The notes beneath the pieces were generated by a model. It was not told where the DNA came from. It searched no databases and worked only from the letters and a program-made list of their open reading frames with translations. Of a stretch of 64,000 bases of DNA, positions 33,785 through 43,024 are shown in pieces (within the stretch, counting starts at the first letter, position 1; every line of letters starts with the position of its first letter). The DNA comes from Streptomyces sp. TLI_053 (GTDB lineage Bacteria > Actinomycetota > Actinomycetes > Streptomycetales > Streptomycetaceae): contig NZ_LT629775.1 in assembly GCF_900105395.1 (NCBI RefSeq), positions 8,707,501 through 8,771,500 of the forward strand, written 5' to 3'. The position numbers and the translations under genes are program-made.

Positions 33785-34186
33785 ATGTCCAAGGCCGAAA
33801 TCGACCAGCTGACCGCCGAGTTCTTCGGGGCGTTCGACAATCGGGACGGTCACGGCGCCGATGTGGCCCGGTTGCGCCGCCTGATGCTCCCGCAGGGGGT
33901 GATCGTCGCCACCGCTCCGGCCTTCACGGTCTACTCGGTCGAGGAGTTCGTCGAGCCGCGCGAACGGCTGCTGGCGGTGGACGGTCGGCTGGTCGGCTTC
34001 TCCGAGTGGGAGACCTCCGAACGGACCGAGATCGAGGGCGACGTCGCGTCCCGCTTCGGCGAGTACCGCAAGTCCGGCCTCCTCGACGGCAAGCCCTACG
34101 AGGGCGGCGGGACGAAGACGATCCAGTTCGTGCGGACACCGCAGGGTTGGCGGATCACGGCCTTCTCCTGGCACGACCGGACCTGA
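33785..34186 (+). CDS. NTF2-like (SnoaL/DUF4440-type) protein
   Basis: 133 residues. Begins MSKAEIDQLTAEFFGAFDNR, an alpha helix typical of the SnoaL/NTF2 cone fold, and ends IQFVRTPQGWRITAFSWHDR, the standard last strands. Such proteins are polyketide cyclases, isomerases or binding domains; no catalytic residues can be assigned. A TACGGT box just before the ATG may be its -10. The 33587-33784 divergent region also has 13-bp GGGGACAGGGGCC-type repeats. Confidence 0.72.
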   Translation: MSKAEIDQLTAEFFGAFDNRDGHGADVARLRRLMLPQGVIVATAPAFTVYSVEEFVEPRERLLAVDGRLVGFSEWETSERTEIEGDVASRFGEYRKSGLLDGKPYEGGGTKTIQFVRTPQGWRITAFSWHDRT

Positions 34187-34342
34187 CCCGAGCCGGTCCG
34201 ACCGGACCGCGCCGGACTGCGCCCGACTGCGGCGGACCCGATCTGACCCGCTCCGGTCCGGCGGTTCGGCAGCGGGCCGTCCCGGGCCGTCCCCGGCGGC
34301 CCCGGGTCGGCGGCCGGCCGACGGCATGGCAGCATCCCGGGT

Positions 34343-34816
34343 GTGGTGATCTACGACGAACGACTCTCCGTCCCGCTGCGCTGGTGGCTGGCCGCGCTGG
34401 TGGCCGCCGGCGCGCTCGCGGCGGCGCTGCTCCCGCTCTCGGCGGCCTTCGCCGCCGGCGCCGGCACCGTGCTGCTGATGGCGCTCGCGTGGGCGTTCGG
34501 CCGGTACGGCGGGGCGCGGATCCGGGTGTGCGACGGCGTGCTGGTGGCCGGCCCGATCGTGCTGCGGGGCGAGCACACGGGTGCGGTCGAGGTCCTCGAC
34601 CGGGCCGCCGCCTTCGCCTGGCGCACCCGGCTGGCGAGCCCCCGGGCGCGGCTCCTCATCCGCACCTACCTCCCCTGCGCGGTCCGGGTGGAGGTCGCCG
34701 AACCCTCCCTCCTCTGCCCCTACGTCTACCTCTCCACCCGCCGTCCGGCCGCCCTGGCCGCCGCGCTCGAGGAGGCGCGCGACCACTGCACCGCTCCGGC
34801 CGGCAGGGGGCGCTGA
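34343..34816 (+). CDS. DUF3093 family membrane protein
   Basis: 157 residues. Two adjacent hydrophobic helices near the N terminus (WWLAALVAAGALAAALLPL and AAGAGTVLLMALAWAF) are followed by a cytoplasmic beta-rich domain with RIRVCDGVLVAGPIVLRGEH and CPYVYLSTRRPAALAAAL. These are hallmarks of the actinobacterial DUF3093 family. Function unknown. GTG at 34343 or 34346 may serve as start. Confidence 0.8.
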   Translation: MVIYDERLSVPLRWWLAALVAAGALAAALLPLSAAFAAGAGTVLLMALAWAFGRYGGARIRVCDGVLVAGPIVLRGEHTGAVEVLDRAAAFAWRTRLASPRARLLIRTYLPCAVRVEVAEPSLLCPYVYLSTRRPAALAAALEEARDHCTAPAGRGR

Positions 34817-34950
34817 CGGCTGCTCCGGTCCGTCCCGCTCCGGCGCCCGCGCCGAAAGGCGGCGCCTGGGAGGCCGGACGCGCTGAGGGCGCGCTCTTTG
34901 GCGCCCTGGGGGGTGTGTGCTGCGCGGGTGCAGCGGTGGGAAGGGCCCTG

Positions 34951-34965
34951 TCCGTCAGTGACGGA
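34951..34965. promoter_or_regulatory. Palindrome TCCGTCA-G-TGACGGA, possible operator
   Basis: Perfect 7-bp arms with one central base, ending on the A of the MFS start codon. Probably a dimeric repressor site; no adjacent regulator gene. Confidence 0.45.
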
Positions 34966-36134
34966 TGGGACTGGTGGTTCTGGTGCGAGTTCAGGTGCTG
35001 GTGGGATTCGGTTCGTTCGGGGTGTTCTGGGGTGCCTGGGGCGCGCTGATCCCGGAGGTCCAGCGGCAGGCCGGGGTGGGCAACGCCGAACTGGGTGTCG
35101 CCGTGCTGATGATCGGACTCGGTGCCCTCGGCTCGATGCGTCCGGCGGGGGTGGCCGTGGACCGCTTCGGCCGTTCGGCCGTCGCCGTGATCCTCCTGCT
35201 GATGGCGGCCGCCGCCGTACTGCCCGGGCTCGCGAACGGGGCGAGGGGCCTGATGGCGGCGCTCGCCGTGCTGGGCGCGGCGTCGGGGGCCGTCGACGTC
35301 GGGATCAACACGCTGGCGAGCGAGGAGGAGAGCCGCTCGGGCCGGCTGATGAACGCCGCTCACGCCTGCTTCTCCGCCTGCGTGGTGCTCGGTGCCATCG
35401 GCTCCGGTCTCGCGCTGGAGCGCGGCCTCGGGGCGGACCGGGTACTGCTGGTGGCCACCGTCCTGCTGGCCGGCGCGGCCGTGGTGGTCGGGTTCCCCGG
35501 TCCGGCGGGGTCACCGGTCACACCCCGCCGCGAGCGGCGACGGTCCACCGTCACGGACCGGCCGCTGCTGGCCCTCGGGGCGCTGTGCGGCCTCGCGTAC
35601 CTGATCGAGAACGCCTGGCAGAGCTGGAGCGCGGTGATGCTGCGCTCGGTCTTCCACACCGGGTCCGGCGCGGCGGCCGCCGGACCGGTGGTGTTCGCCG
35701 CCGCCGCCGCGGTCGGCCGCCTGGCCGGCCACGGACTCACCGCCCGGCTGCCGCAGCGGCACCTGCTCTCCCTCGGCGCGGCGGTCGCGGCCGTCGGAAC
35801 CCTGGGCGCCGCGCTGGCACCGGGCGTGCGGTCGATGCTGGCCGCGCTGGTCGTGGCCGGTCTGGGCACCTCGGTGTGCACGCCCACGATCCTCTCGCTG
35901 GCCGGGGAGCGGGCCCGCCCCGAGGCCCGCTCGTCGGCGGTGGCGGTGGTCGCGTCGATCGGCTACGGCGGCTGCCTGTTCGGGCCCGCCGCCGTCGGCC
36001 TCACCGCCTCCTCGGTCGGCCTCCGGGGCGCCCTGTGCGGTGTCGCGGGGATGGCGGCGGTGCTGGCCCTCGTCTCCCTGCTGTCCGGGCCCCGCTCCCG
36101 AGCGGCATCGCGGTCGCTGGAGGCCGAGGGCTGA
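34965..36134 (+). CDS. MFS transporter
   Basis: 389 residues with about 12 hydrophobic segments. Features are FGVFWGAWGALIPEVQRQAG, the loop GVAVDRFGRSAVAV (motif A-like D-R-x-G-R), and a repeated second half with VGRLAGHGLTARLPQRHLL. The family resembles YbjJ/FucP-like exporters of the MFS. The ATG at 34965 is chosen; a GTG at 34986 is possible. A palindrome overlaps the start. Substrate unknown. Confidence 0.82.
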   Translation: MGLVVLVRVQVLVGFGSFGVFWGAWGALIPEVQRQAGVGNAELGVAVLMIGLGALGSMRPAGVAVDRFGRSAVAVILLLMAAAAVLPGLANGARGLMAALAVLGAASGAVDVGINTLASEEESRSGRLMNAAHACFSACVVLGAIGSGLALERGLGADRVLLVATVLLAGAAVVVGFPGPAGSPVTPRRERRRSTVTDRPLLALGALCGLAYLIENAWQSWSAVMLRSVFHTGSGAAAAGPVVFAAAAAVGRLAGHGLTARLPQRHLLSLGAAVAAVGTLGAALAPGVRSMLAALVVAGLGTSVCTPTILSLAGERARPEARSSAVAVVASIGYGGCLFGPAAVGLTASSVGLRGALCGVAGMAAVLALVSLLSGPRSRAASRSLEAEG

Positions 36135-36320
36135 GCCGGCGCGGCCTCCGGCGCGGCGTGTTCGTGCGGGCGGGGCAGGGCAGTGGGCGGGGGCGGGCCG
36201 GGCCGGGTGGTGTGCCGGGCGGCGGGGCGGCGCGGGCGGGGCGGGGGAGTGCGCCGGTGGCCGTCCCGTCCGGCTGTTCGGTTGGAGCTCGGGTGCCCGT
36301 ATCTGTGGTGTGATGGACGG

Positions 36321-37163
36321 ATGATCGACGAAGGTTTCGCCGCGGAGTGCCTCGGCCCGGTGGGGGAGGCGGTCCGGCGGGCGGCGGCTGCCGAGATCAT
36401 GCCGCGCTTCCGCTCGCTGACCGCCGAGCAGGTGGCCGAGAAGAAGGGCCCGCACGACCTGGTGACGGTCGCCGACCGGGGCGCGGAGGCGCACCTGACG
36501 GCGGCGCTCACCGAGCTGCTCCCCGGTTCGGTCGTGGTGGGGGAGGAGGCGGTCGACGCCGATCCGGGCCTGTACGCGGAACTGGGCGGTGACCGGCCGG
36601 TCTGGATCGTGGACCCGATCGACGGGACCCGTACCTTCGTCCGCGGCGACGAGGGCTTCTGCACCCTGGTCGCGCTCGCGCACCGGGGCGAGCTGCTGGC
36701 CTCCTGGACGTACTCGCCGGTCAGTGGCGAGATGGCGACGGCCGTGCGGGGCGGCGGTGCCCACCTGGACGGCGTCCCGCTGCGGGCCGGGGCACCCGGG
36801 CCCGGGGCCCCGCTGGAGATCGCCGCCTCCCACCCCCGTTTCACCACGCCCGACCACAAGCGCGCGCTGCTGGGCCTGCGTGCCGAGGGCGTGCGCACCC
36901 GGCCGTGCGCGGGTTCGGCGGGGCTGGAGTACCTGGCGATCGCCCGGGGCGCCGTCGACGCCACGGTGTTCGCCTGGGAGAACGCCTGGGACCACGCGGC
37001 CGGGCTGCTCCTGGTCGCCGAGGCGGGCGGCGCCCACGCCACCCTCACCGGCGCGCCGTTCCGCCTCGCCGGCGGCAACGCCCTGCCCTTCACCACGGCC
37101 CGCGACGCCGGGACCCTGACCCGGATCCGGGGCCTGCTGCTGGGCGGGGCTCCGGCCGAGTAG
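36321..37163 (+). CDS. Inositol monophosphatase family protein (possible histidinol-phosphatase)
   Basis: 280 residues. Metal-binding motifs of the IMPase superfamily are clear: VVGEEAVDADP (Glu-Glu), WIVDPIDGTRTFVRG (D-P-I-D-G-T) and WENAWDHAAGLLLVAEAGG. This is a Mg-dependent phosphomonoesterase. The FVRG after DGT resembles actinobacterial HisN-type histidinol-phosphatases, so either inositol phosphate or histidinol phosphate may be the substrate. Convergent with the CHAT-like gene, gap 43 bp. Confidence 0.85.
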   Translation: MIDEGFAAECLGPVGEAVRRAAAAEIMPRFRSLTAEQVAEKKGPHDLVTVADRGAEAHLTAALTELLPGSVVVGEEAVDADPGLYAELGGDRPVWIVDPIDGTRTFVRGDEGFCTLVALAHRGELLASWTYSPVSGEMATAVRGGGAHLDGVPLRAGAPGPGAPLEIAASHPRFTTPDHKRALLGLRAEGVRTRPCAGSAGLEYLAIARGAVDATVFAWENAWDHAAGLLLVAEAGGAHATLTGAPFRLAGGNALPFTTARDAGTLTRIRGLLLGGAPAE

Positions 37164-37206
37164 CCCGCCGTGCCCGCCGGGCCCCGTAACGGCGGCGGCC
37201 CGGAAG

Positions 37207-40200
37207 TCAGTGGGCGAGCCGGTCCCGGACGGCGTCCGGGAGGCGGCGGCCGGTGACCGAGCGCCAGGCGCGTTCGACCGCGCGGGGGCCGAGGTCGACG
37301 GTCAGGCGGCGCAGGCCCAGCACGCTCGGCCAGGTCGCCGGGTGCGGGAACTCCTCGAAGCTGGTGATGCTGCGCACCAGCCACTCCATCGCCTCCCGGG
37401 GCCGCCCCTGCTCCGCCGCGAACAGCCCGAACTGCCCGAAGGTGCGGGCCAGCCCGGGGGTGTCGCCGATCCGGTGCGAGACGTCCAGCGCCTTGCGGTA
37501 CCGGGCCTCGGCCTCCGCCGCCCGGCCGCCCGCCTGGGCGGTCAGCCCGAGTTGGTGGTGGCCCGCCGAGGCCCCGGCCCGGTCGCCCAGCTCCTCCCGG
37601 AGCGCCAGCGCCCGGGTGTAGCGGCGCTCCGCCTCGGCGAGGTCCCCGCGCCGGGTCGCCATCAGGCCCAGCTGGTGCTCGCCGGTCGCCGTGCCGGCCA
37701 GGTCGCCGAGGTCCTGCCGGATCTCCAGTGCCTTGCGGTGCCGGGCCTCGGCCTCGGCGAACCGCTCCCGTGCGGCGGCCAGCACACCGAGCCGGTAGTG
37801 GGCGTCGGCCGCCCCGGCCCGGCTGCCGGACTCCTCGGCGAGGTCGAGCGCCCGCTCGCACCAGTCCTCGGCCTCGTCCAGTCGGCCCAGCTCGGCGGCG
37901 ACGGCGGCGAGCCGGTGGTGCAGCTCCACCGTGACGGACAGGTCGGTCGTCCCGCCAGCGGTCGTCCCGCCAGCGGTCGCCCCGCCGCCGGCCGTTCCGG
38001 TGCGGGTCGTCCCGCCGCCGAACGTCGCGCGGACGGCCGCCAGCGCCTTCCCGAAGCTCTCGTGGGCGTCCTCGAAGCGGCCCTGCTCCTCGGCCACGAC
38101 ACCGAGCCGGTGGTGGCAGGCGGCCGCCCGGCCGGTCTCGCCCAGACGCTCGAAGAGCTCCAGGGCCTGCCGGGTGCGCCGCTCGGCGTCGTCCGGCCGG
38201 CCGAGCCGGTGCGCGATCACCCCCAGCTGGTGGTGGCCGATCGCGAGTCCCTCCGCGTCCCCGAGCCGCTCCAGCAGCGCCTGCGAGCGCGAGTACCACT
38301 CCTCGGCCTCGCCGAAGTCGCCACGGTCGACGGCGATCCCGCCGAGCCGCTGGTGGCAGTCGGCCAGCTCGTCGAGCTGGTCGGCACCGGGCGGGTGCAG
38401 CTCGGCGGCGCGGTGGATCTCCCGGAGTGCGCGCTCGGCCCCCTCCACCGGGCCCAGCCGCAGCAGCCGCCGGGCGTCCGCGCCGACCACGTACAGCCAC
38501 AGCGACCCGGCCGGGCTGTCGAGGACGGGCGGGGAGCCGTCGGGCTCCTCCACGGCGATCCGCACCCGGTCGATCCAGCGGCGCGCCTCGAGGTCCGTGC
38601 CCCGGGCGTTCCAGTGGTCGTGCAGCGGACGGACGAGTGCCAAAGCCTGCAGCCACAGGCCCCGGTCGAGGGCCCGGGCGAGCATCGCGCCGATGGCCGG
38701 TCGCTGGAGGTCGAGCGCGGTCAGGGCGAACTCGGCGCTGCCGTTGTGCAGTTCGCGGGTGAGCAGCAGACAGAAGTTGACCTGGGCGCCCAGCAGGGCC
38801 TGCAGTCCGGCCTCGTGCTGCTCGGCGAAGCCGGGCCCGTCCGCGCGCCACCCCGCGGCCAGCCGGGCGGCGACCGTGGGGTGGACGCGGTGGGCGGTAC
38901 GGCCGCAGGGGGTCGTCAGACCGAGCTCCGCTGCCCGCAGCAGCAGTCGCTGCCAGTCCTCGGTGCCGAGACCGCGGAAGCGCTCCGGCGCGAGCGGATG
39001 GCGGGAGAGCAGGGCGAGCACGGTGGCATCGGCGACCCCGTGCAGGAGCGAGACCGCCGTCAGCGCCCGGCGGTCCGCCGCGCCGAGGCGGGCCAGCGCG
39101 TAGTCGGTGCTCACGGCGAGCGCCGTCGGAACGGCTTCGGGAGTCGGCCGCGGGTCCGCCTCGGCGGGCGCGTCCGGCCGGTCGGGGGTGTCCGGCGGAC
39201 CGGGGGTGCCCGGCCCGGCGGCCGCGTCGCGCACCAGGGTGTCCAGGGTCTGCCACGGCTCGTGGGCGTCGAGCGAGGACAGGGCGAGCCGCATGGCCAG
39301 GGGGTGCCCGCCCAGCCACTCCAGCAGTTCGCCGAACACCCGCAGGCCGCGTCGGCGGACGGTGTCGGGGGAGCCGGGGGTGTCGGTGGAGCCGAGTGTG
39401 TCGGGGGTGTCGGCGGAGGGCGCGAGCAACCGCTCGGCGTACTCCACGGTCTCGCCCGGGTCGAGGCCGGGCACCTCGATCCGCAGTGCCGCCGCGCCGA
39501 GCCAGTCCTCGCGGGTGCGGCTGGTGAGCAGGATGGTGCTGCGCCCCTGCCGCGCGACCAGCTCGAGCAGGGCCCGGAGTCCGGCGCGCTCCTCGTCCGC
39601 AGCGCCGGGTTCCGCGGCCGGGGAGTCGACGCCGTCCCAGATCAGCAGCAGGCGGCGGGTGGCCAGCGCCTGTTCGACGGCCGTCCGGCGTTCGGCCGGC
39701 GGGAGCGGGTCGAACTCCTCGGGGGCGAACAGCCGGCGGCCGATCCGCTCGACCACCCCGGCCGGGGTGGGCGGGGTCGCCCCCGGTCCGAAGGCGTGCA
39801 GTACCACCGCGTCCGGCCCGTCCACCGTGCCGGTCTCCCGGCTCCAACGACCGAAGGCCTTCGCCAGTTCGGTCTTCCCGATGCCGGCGGCGCCGTGGAG
39901 CAGGACCACCCGGTGCCGGCCGGTCACGGCGTCGAGGCCGAGCAGCAGTCCGTCCCGCCCGACAAACCCGCCGACCGGTGCGAGCTCTCCCCAGTGGTCC
40001 GGGGAGTCCGGCGGCCCCGTTGTCGCCGTGGCCCCGGTCGTCCCGTGCGCGGCCGCCGGCTGCACGACCGGCGGAACGGCCGGCTGCACGGCCCGGGCGG
40101 TGTCCGGTCCGGGGCGTGCCGCCTCGGGGCGGCTGTACAGGACCGGGACCGACCAGTCGGCCAGGGGCAGCGCGCCCCGGGGGGAGGGACGCCGGTCGTC

Positions 40201-41184
40201 GGCGGCGAGGCGGCGGCGCCCGGCCGCCACCGCCAGGGTCACCGGCTCGCCGGTGCGGAGCCGTTCGTAGCAGGTGGCCAGGAACCCGGCGGCGGCCGGC
40301 GCGTCGAGGTGGTAGGGCAGCGCGAGCACAGCGTGCGCGCCCTCCCGGAGCAGCCGGACCGCGGCCACGGCCTCCGGCAGTCCGGCCTCGGGGGCGGACC
40401 GACCGGTGCTCAGCACCACCAGCGGGACCCGGGCCGGGGCCGGCAGGTCGGTCGGCCCGGGCCCGTCGAAGTGGACGACGTGGAACGGCCGGCCCTCCTC
40501 CCGCACCTCCTGCAGCACTTCGGCGAGCCGCTCCGGCATCGGCGGGCGCAGGAGGGTGAGCTCGACCGTGCCGTGCTCCGCGCGCAGTCGCCGCAGCAGT
40601 GCCGGGGCGAGGCTCCGGTGGCCGGGGCGGGCCGGGTCTGCCGGGGCGGTGACCACCAGCAGCACCCGCAGACGGGACCTGTTGCCCTCCGGTGGGCCGA
40701 CGAGGCTTCCGGCGTCCTCCGGGTCGGGTGTCCGGCGGCTCAGCGCGACGCCGTCCAGCAGCAGCGGCACCGGTCGTTCCGGGTCCGTCATCAACTCCCA
40801 GGGGAGGGCGAGCAACTGCGCCGATCGCGAGCGCAGCACGATCTCCAGCCCGGCGCCGGCGGCACCGTCGCCGGCGCGGCTGCGACCGCGGGCCCGGAGG
40901 TAGGCGTCCCGTCCCGCCCCGGTGCCGAACAGCGCGCCGAACACCCGTGCGCCCCAGTCCGGCAGCTGCCGGGCGATCTGCGGACCCCGCTCGCCGTACG
41001 GGCCGAGCGGGGTCCGCAGGTAGTCCTCCAGGTACCAGCGCAGGTCCTCCATCGGTGCGTCGCCCAAGGGCCGGCGCAGCCATCCGGCGTCGACGGCGGG
41101 CGCCGGGGACGCCTCCCCGGACGGCCACTCCGCCACCAGCAAACGGCCGTCGGTGTGGAGGTCCACCACCAGACGTTCGACCAC
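37207..41184 (-). CDS. CHAT-like / NB-ARC-type NTPase / TPR protein
   Basis: About 1325 residues from a GTG at 41184 (VVERLVVDLHTD). N-terminal third: CHAT-like fold with LLALPWELM, HVVHFDGPGP and LLREGAHAVLALPYHLD. The loop that normally carries the catalytic Cys reads VVLSTGRSAPEAG, with no Cys. Middle: STAND NTPase with P-loop LLHGAAGIGKTELAKAF (~residue 430) and Walker B LLLIWDGVD (~510). C-terminal third: about nine 40-residue TPRs of the LGDxxGxAxxHHQLG type. Such proteins are usually sensors that oligomerise; a protease role is doubtful here. The frame remains open upstream to 42525, but that part overlaps the next gene. Confidence 0.8.
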   Translation of the reverse strand: MVERLVVDLHTDGRLLVAEWPSGEASPAPAVDAGWLRRPLGDAPMEDLRWYLEDYLRTPLGPYGERGPQIARQLPDWGARVFGALFGTGAGRDAYLRARGRSRAGDGAAGAGLEIVLRSRSAQLLALPWELMTDPERPVPLLLDGVALSRRTPDPEDAGSLVGPPEGNRSRLRVLLVVTAPADPARPGHRSLAPALLRRLRAEHGTVELTLLRPPMPERLAEVLQEVREEGRPFHVVHFDGPGPTDLPAPARVPLVVLSTGRSAPEAGLPEAVAAVRLLREGAHAVLALPYHLDAPAAAGFLATCYERLRTGEPVTLAVAAGRRRLAADDRRPSPRGALPLADWSVPVLYSRPEAARPGPDTARAVQPAVPPVVQPAAAHGTTGATATTGPPDSPDHWGELAPVGGFVGRDGLLLGLDAVTGRHRVVLLHGAAGIGKTELAKAFGRWSRETGTVDGPDAVVLHAFGPGATPPTPAGVVERIGRRLFAPEEFDPLPPAERRTAVEQALATRRLLLIWDGVDSPAAEPGAADEERAGLRALLELVARQGRSTILLTSRTREDWLGAAALRIEVPGLDPGETVEYAERLLAPSADTPDTLGSTDTPGSPDTVRRRGLRVFGELLEWLGGHPLAMRLALSSLDAHEPWQTLDTLVRDAAAGPGTPGPPDTPDRPDAPAEADPRPTPEAVPTALAVSTDYALARLGAADRRALTAVSLLHGVADATVLALLSRHPLAPERFRGLGTEDWQRLLLRAAELGLTTPCGRTAHRVHPTVAARLAAGWRADGPGFAEQHEAGLQALLGAQVNFCLLLTRELHNGSAEFALTALDLQRPAIGAMLARALDRGLWLQALALVRPLHDHWNARGTDLEARRWIDRVRIAVEEPDGSPPVLDSPAGSLWLYVVGADARRLLRLGPVEGAERALREIHRAAELHPPGADQLDELADCHQRLGGIAVDRGDFGEAEEWYSRSQALLERLGDAEGLAIGHHQLGVIAHRLGRPDDAERRTRQALELFERLGETGRAAACHHRLGVVAEEQGRFEDAHESFGKALAAVRATFGGGTTRTGTAGGGATAGGTTAGGTTDLSVTVELHHRLAAVAAELGRLDEAEDWCERALDLAEESGSRAGAADAHYRLGVLAAARERFAEAEARHRKALEIRQDLGDLAGTATGEHQLGLMATRRGDLAEAERRYTRALALREELGDRAGASAGHHQLGLTAQAGGRAAEAEARYRKALDVSHRIGDTPGLARTFGQFGLFAAEQGRPREAMEWLVRSITSFEEFPHPATWPSVLGLRRLTVDLGPRAVERAWRSVTGRRLPDAVRDRLAH

Positions 41185-41327
41185 AATCGCCCCCAGCGAG
41201 GGCGGAACGGCCGGGCTGCCGTTCCGCTGCGGAGCACAGGGTAGCGGCGCCGTCGCCGTACCCGCGCGTTCGGGAGCGAAGTGGCGGTAACGATCGGTCG
41301 AAGAGCGACGCGCGGTGGGCGGGACGG

Positions 41328-42455
41328 TCAGCGGTCCTGCGGGCCGGAGGTGCGTCGACGGATCTCCAGGCGCCAGGGGTCGGACGGTTTGCTGGTCTGC
41401 AACTGGAGCACTCCGGGCCTCGGCAACTGCAGGGTGCGCAGTGCCTCGCCGTTCGAGAAGGCGCCCAGCGTCGGGTTCCGCGGCACACCGGGAGGCACCG
41501 GGCACCCGCACTTCTTGAAGGCGTCGGAGGTCCGCCCGCAGGCGCAGAGGAACACGGCGGACCAGGAGGAGGACTTGACGTGGGCGACGCAGTCCACCGG
41601 TGTGTCCGGGCCGACGGCCAGGACGGTGGAGCCGTAGCCCTCCATGACGCCGGCCAGCTCGTCGATCTCGTCGGGGCTGTACAGCCGGACGGACCACTCG
41701 CCGGGGCCGTTGGAGTCCACGAGGAGGTGGGTGAAGTCGCGGGTCAGGAGAGTGCGCACGCCCGTCCGCTTGCCGGAGGAGCTCAGGAAGACGAGGGACG
41801 AGTGCGTTTCGATGCGGTCGCGCGTCCTGGTCACGGGTTTGATGCTGAGGTAGCCGGCGGTCGCGACCTCGATCTGGGCCACGGCGGCGGCGTCCTCCGG
41901 CCACTCGATGGGGAACTCGTACTCGCTGTCCTCGCCCTCGCAGCGTCCGGAGAAGTGGAACCGCTCGCCCTCCTGCCGGTGGGGTACCGGTCCCCGGTCG
42001 TCGCTCGGCCCGGTGGCGGGGCGCAGTCGGGGGAGGTCTGCCTCGGCGGTCGTCGGCGTACGTGGGTGCACGGGCTTGGACTTGGGCTTGGGTTTCGGCT
42101 TGGGCTTCGGCGTCGCTCCGGCGGTCGCGGCGGCTTTCGTCGGGGCGGTCTTCGTCGGGGCGGGCCTCGTCGGGGTGGTCTTCACCGGACCGGGCCTCGC
42201 CGGACCGGGCTTCGTCGGGGCGGCTTCCGTCGAGGCGGTCTTCGCGACGGACGGCGCGACGGACGGCGCGGCGGAGGCCGGGGCGTCGGCGTGGTCGCCC
42301 GTGCCGGCGGCGGCCATGAGGGCGGTGACGCTGCGGGCGGCGGCCTCGGCCCTGGCCGCCGAACGGGCGGCCCGCCGGGCGGCCAGCAAGGTCGAACGCC
42401 AGAGGGACGCGGACGTCACCAGGCAGCCCAACGCGAAAAGTAGTCCCACAGCCAC
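41328..42455 (-). CDS. Membrane-anchored protein with Lys-Pro linker and Cys-rich C-terminal domain
   Basis: 375 residues from a GTG at 42455. One N-terminal membrane helix (VAVGLLFALGCLVTSASLW) is followed by an Ala-rich coiled segment, a Thr/Pro/Lys linker with a KPKPKPKPKSKP run, and a globular domain of about 200 residues. The latter includes RFHFSGRCEGEDSEYEFPIE and the cysteine cluster CACGRTSDAFKKCGCP, possibly metal- or disulphide-bearing. No known family recognised. It is 143 bp upstream of the CHAT-like gene on the same strand, suggesting a two-gene unit. Confidence 0.65.
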   Translation of the reverse strand: MAVGLLFALGCLVTSASLWRSTLLAARRAARSAARAEAAARSVTALMAAAGTGDHADAPASAAPSVAPSVAKTASTEAAPTKPGPARPGPVKTTPTRPAPTKTAPTKAAATAGATPKPKPKPKPKSKPVHPRTPTTAEADLPRLRPATGPSDDRGPVPHRQEGERFHFSGRCEGEDSEYEFPIEWPEDAAAVAQIEVATAGYLSIKPVTRTRDRIETHSSLVFLSSSGKRTGVRTLLTRDFTHLLVDSNGPGEWSVRLYSPDEIDELAGVMEGYGSTVLAVGPDTPVDCVAHVKSSSWSAVFLCACGRTSDAFKKCGCPVPPGVPRNPTLGAFSNGEALRTLQLPRPGVLQLQTSKPSDPWRLEIRRRTSGPQDR

Positions 42456-42566
42456 AGCCGTCGCCCCCTGGCTCCGCAGTCCCGCCCCGCGACCGAGAGT
42501 ACGCGTGCGGGCGCGCCCCAACCATGGTCCGGGCAAGGGGAATCGGGCCGGGCGGCGCGTCGACGT

Positions 42567-42626
42567 CCGGTGCCGGCCGTCACGGCCCGGTGCTGGCCGT
42601 CCCGGCCCGGTGCCCGCCGTGCCGGG
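42567..42626. repeat. Three 20-bp tandem repeats
   Basis: Units CCGGTGCCGGCCGTCACGGC, then two variants, starting at 42567, 42587 and 42607. They lie in the 569-bp divergent region (42456-43024) between the membrane-protein gene and the RiPP precursor, which otherwise contains only the regulatory signals listed and no gene. Confidence 0.6.
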
Positions 42627-42871
42627 CAGGTGCAAGCCGGCCGGCCCGTGCCGTCGCCCGGGTGCCACGACCGGGCAGCCGCGATGCCCCATGAGGCAGA
42701 CCGAACGTTCCGTTGGGGCGCCCCGGCCTCCGGTCGACCCTTGTCGGGAATGCCCCGTTCACCCGGTGGCCACCGGCCGGACGTGGCGCTGACCAGCACT
42801 GTCGCGCTCGCGTCAACGCCGGCGGGGGCCGCCGCCGGGGCGTCAAACCGCCCACCCGGGCGTTCGGTCGA

Positions 42872-42917
42872 GTGATCCGCGTCACACTTGACCGTGAATT
42901 GCGGGCTGGGATTCACT
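42872..42917 (+). promoter_or_regulatory. Crp-like site and promoter upstream of the RiPP precursor
   Basis: GTGA-TCCGCG-TCAC at 42872-42885 matches the Crp pattern GTG-N6-G-N-CAC with symmetric 4-bp arms. TTGACC at 42888-42893 and TTCACT at 42912-42917 form a -35/-10 pair with an 18-bp spacer. The palindrome would be centred about 44 bp before the predicted start, a class II activator position. Confidence 0.5.
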
Positions 42918-43024
42918 CGTTTCGGCGGGGGGCAAACGGAACAAGAAATTCCTGGTAGTTCGCTCCGGGAGCCGTCCGCCGGAATGTTGTCCGTCATCGT
43001 TTTCTGAGACATGGAGGTGCTGTC

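Noticed and set aside
41281..41637. Plus-strand small frames inside the membrane-protein gene
   Set aside because: Reverse-strand shadows without ribosome site or recognisable product.
37207..42525. Open frame extending the CHAT-like protein to 1772 residues
   Set aside because: The upstream part overlaps the membrane-protein gene on the same strand, has unbiased codon positions and low-complexity Arg/Pro sequence; it is a shadow frame.
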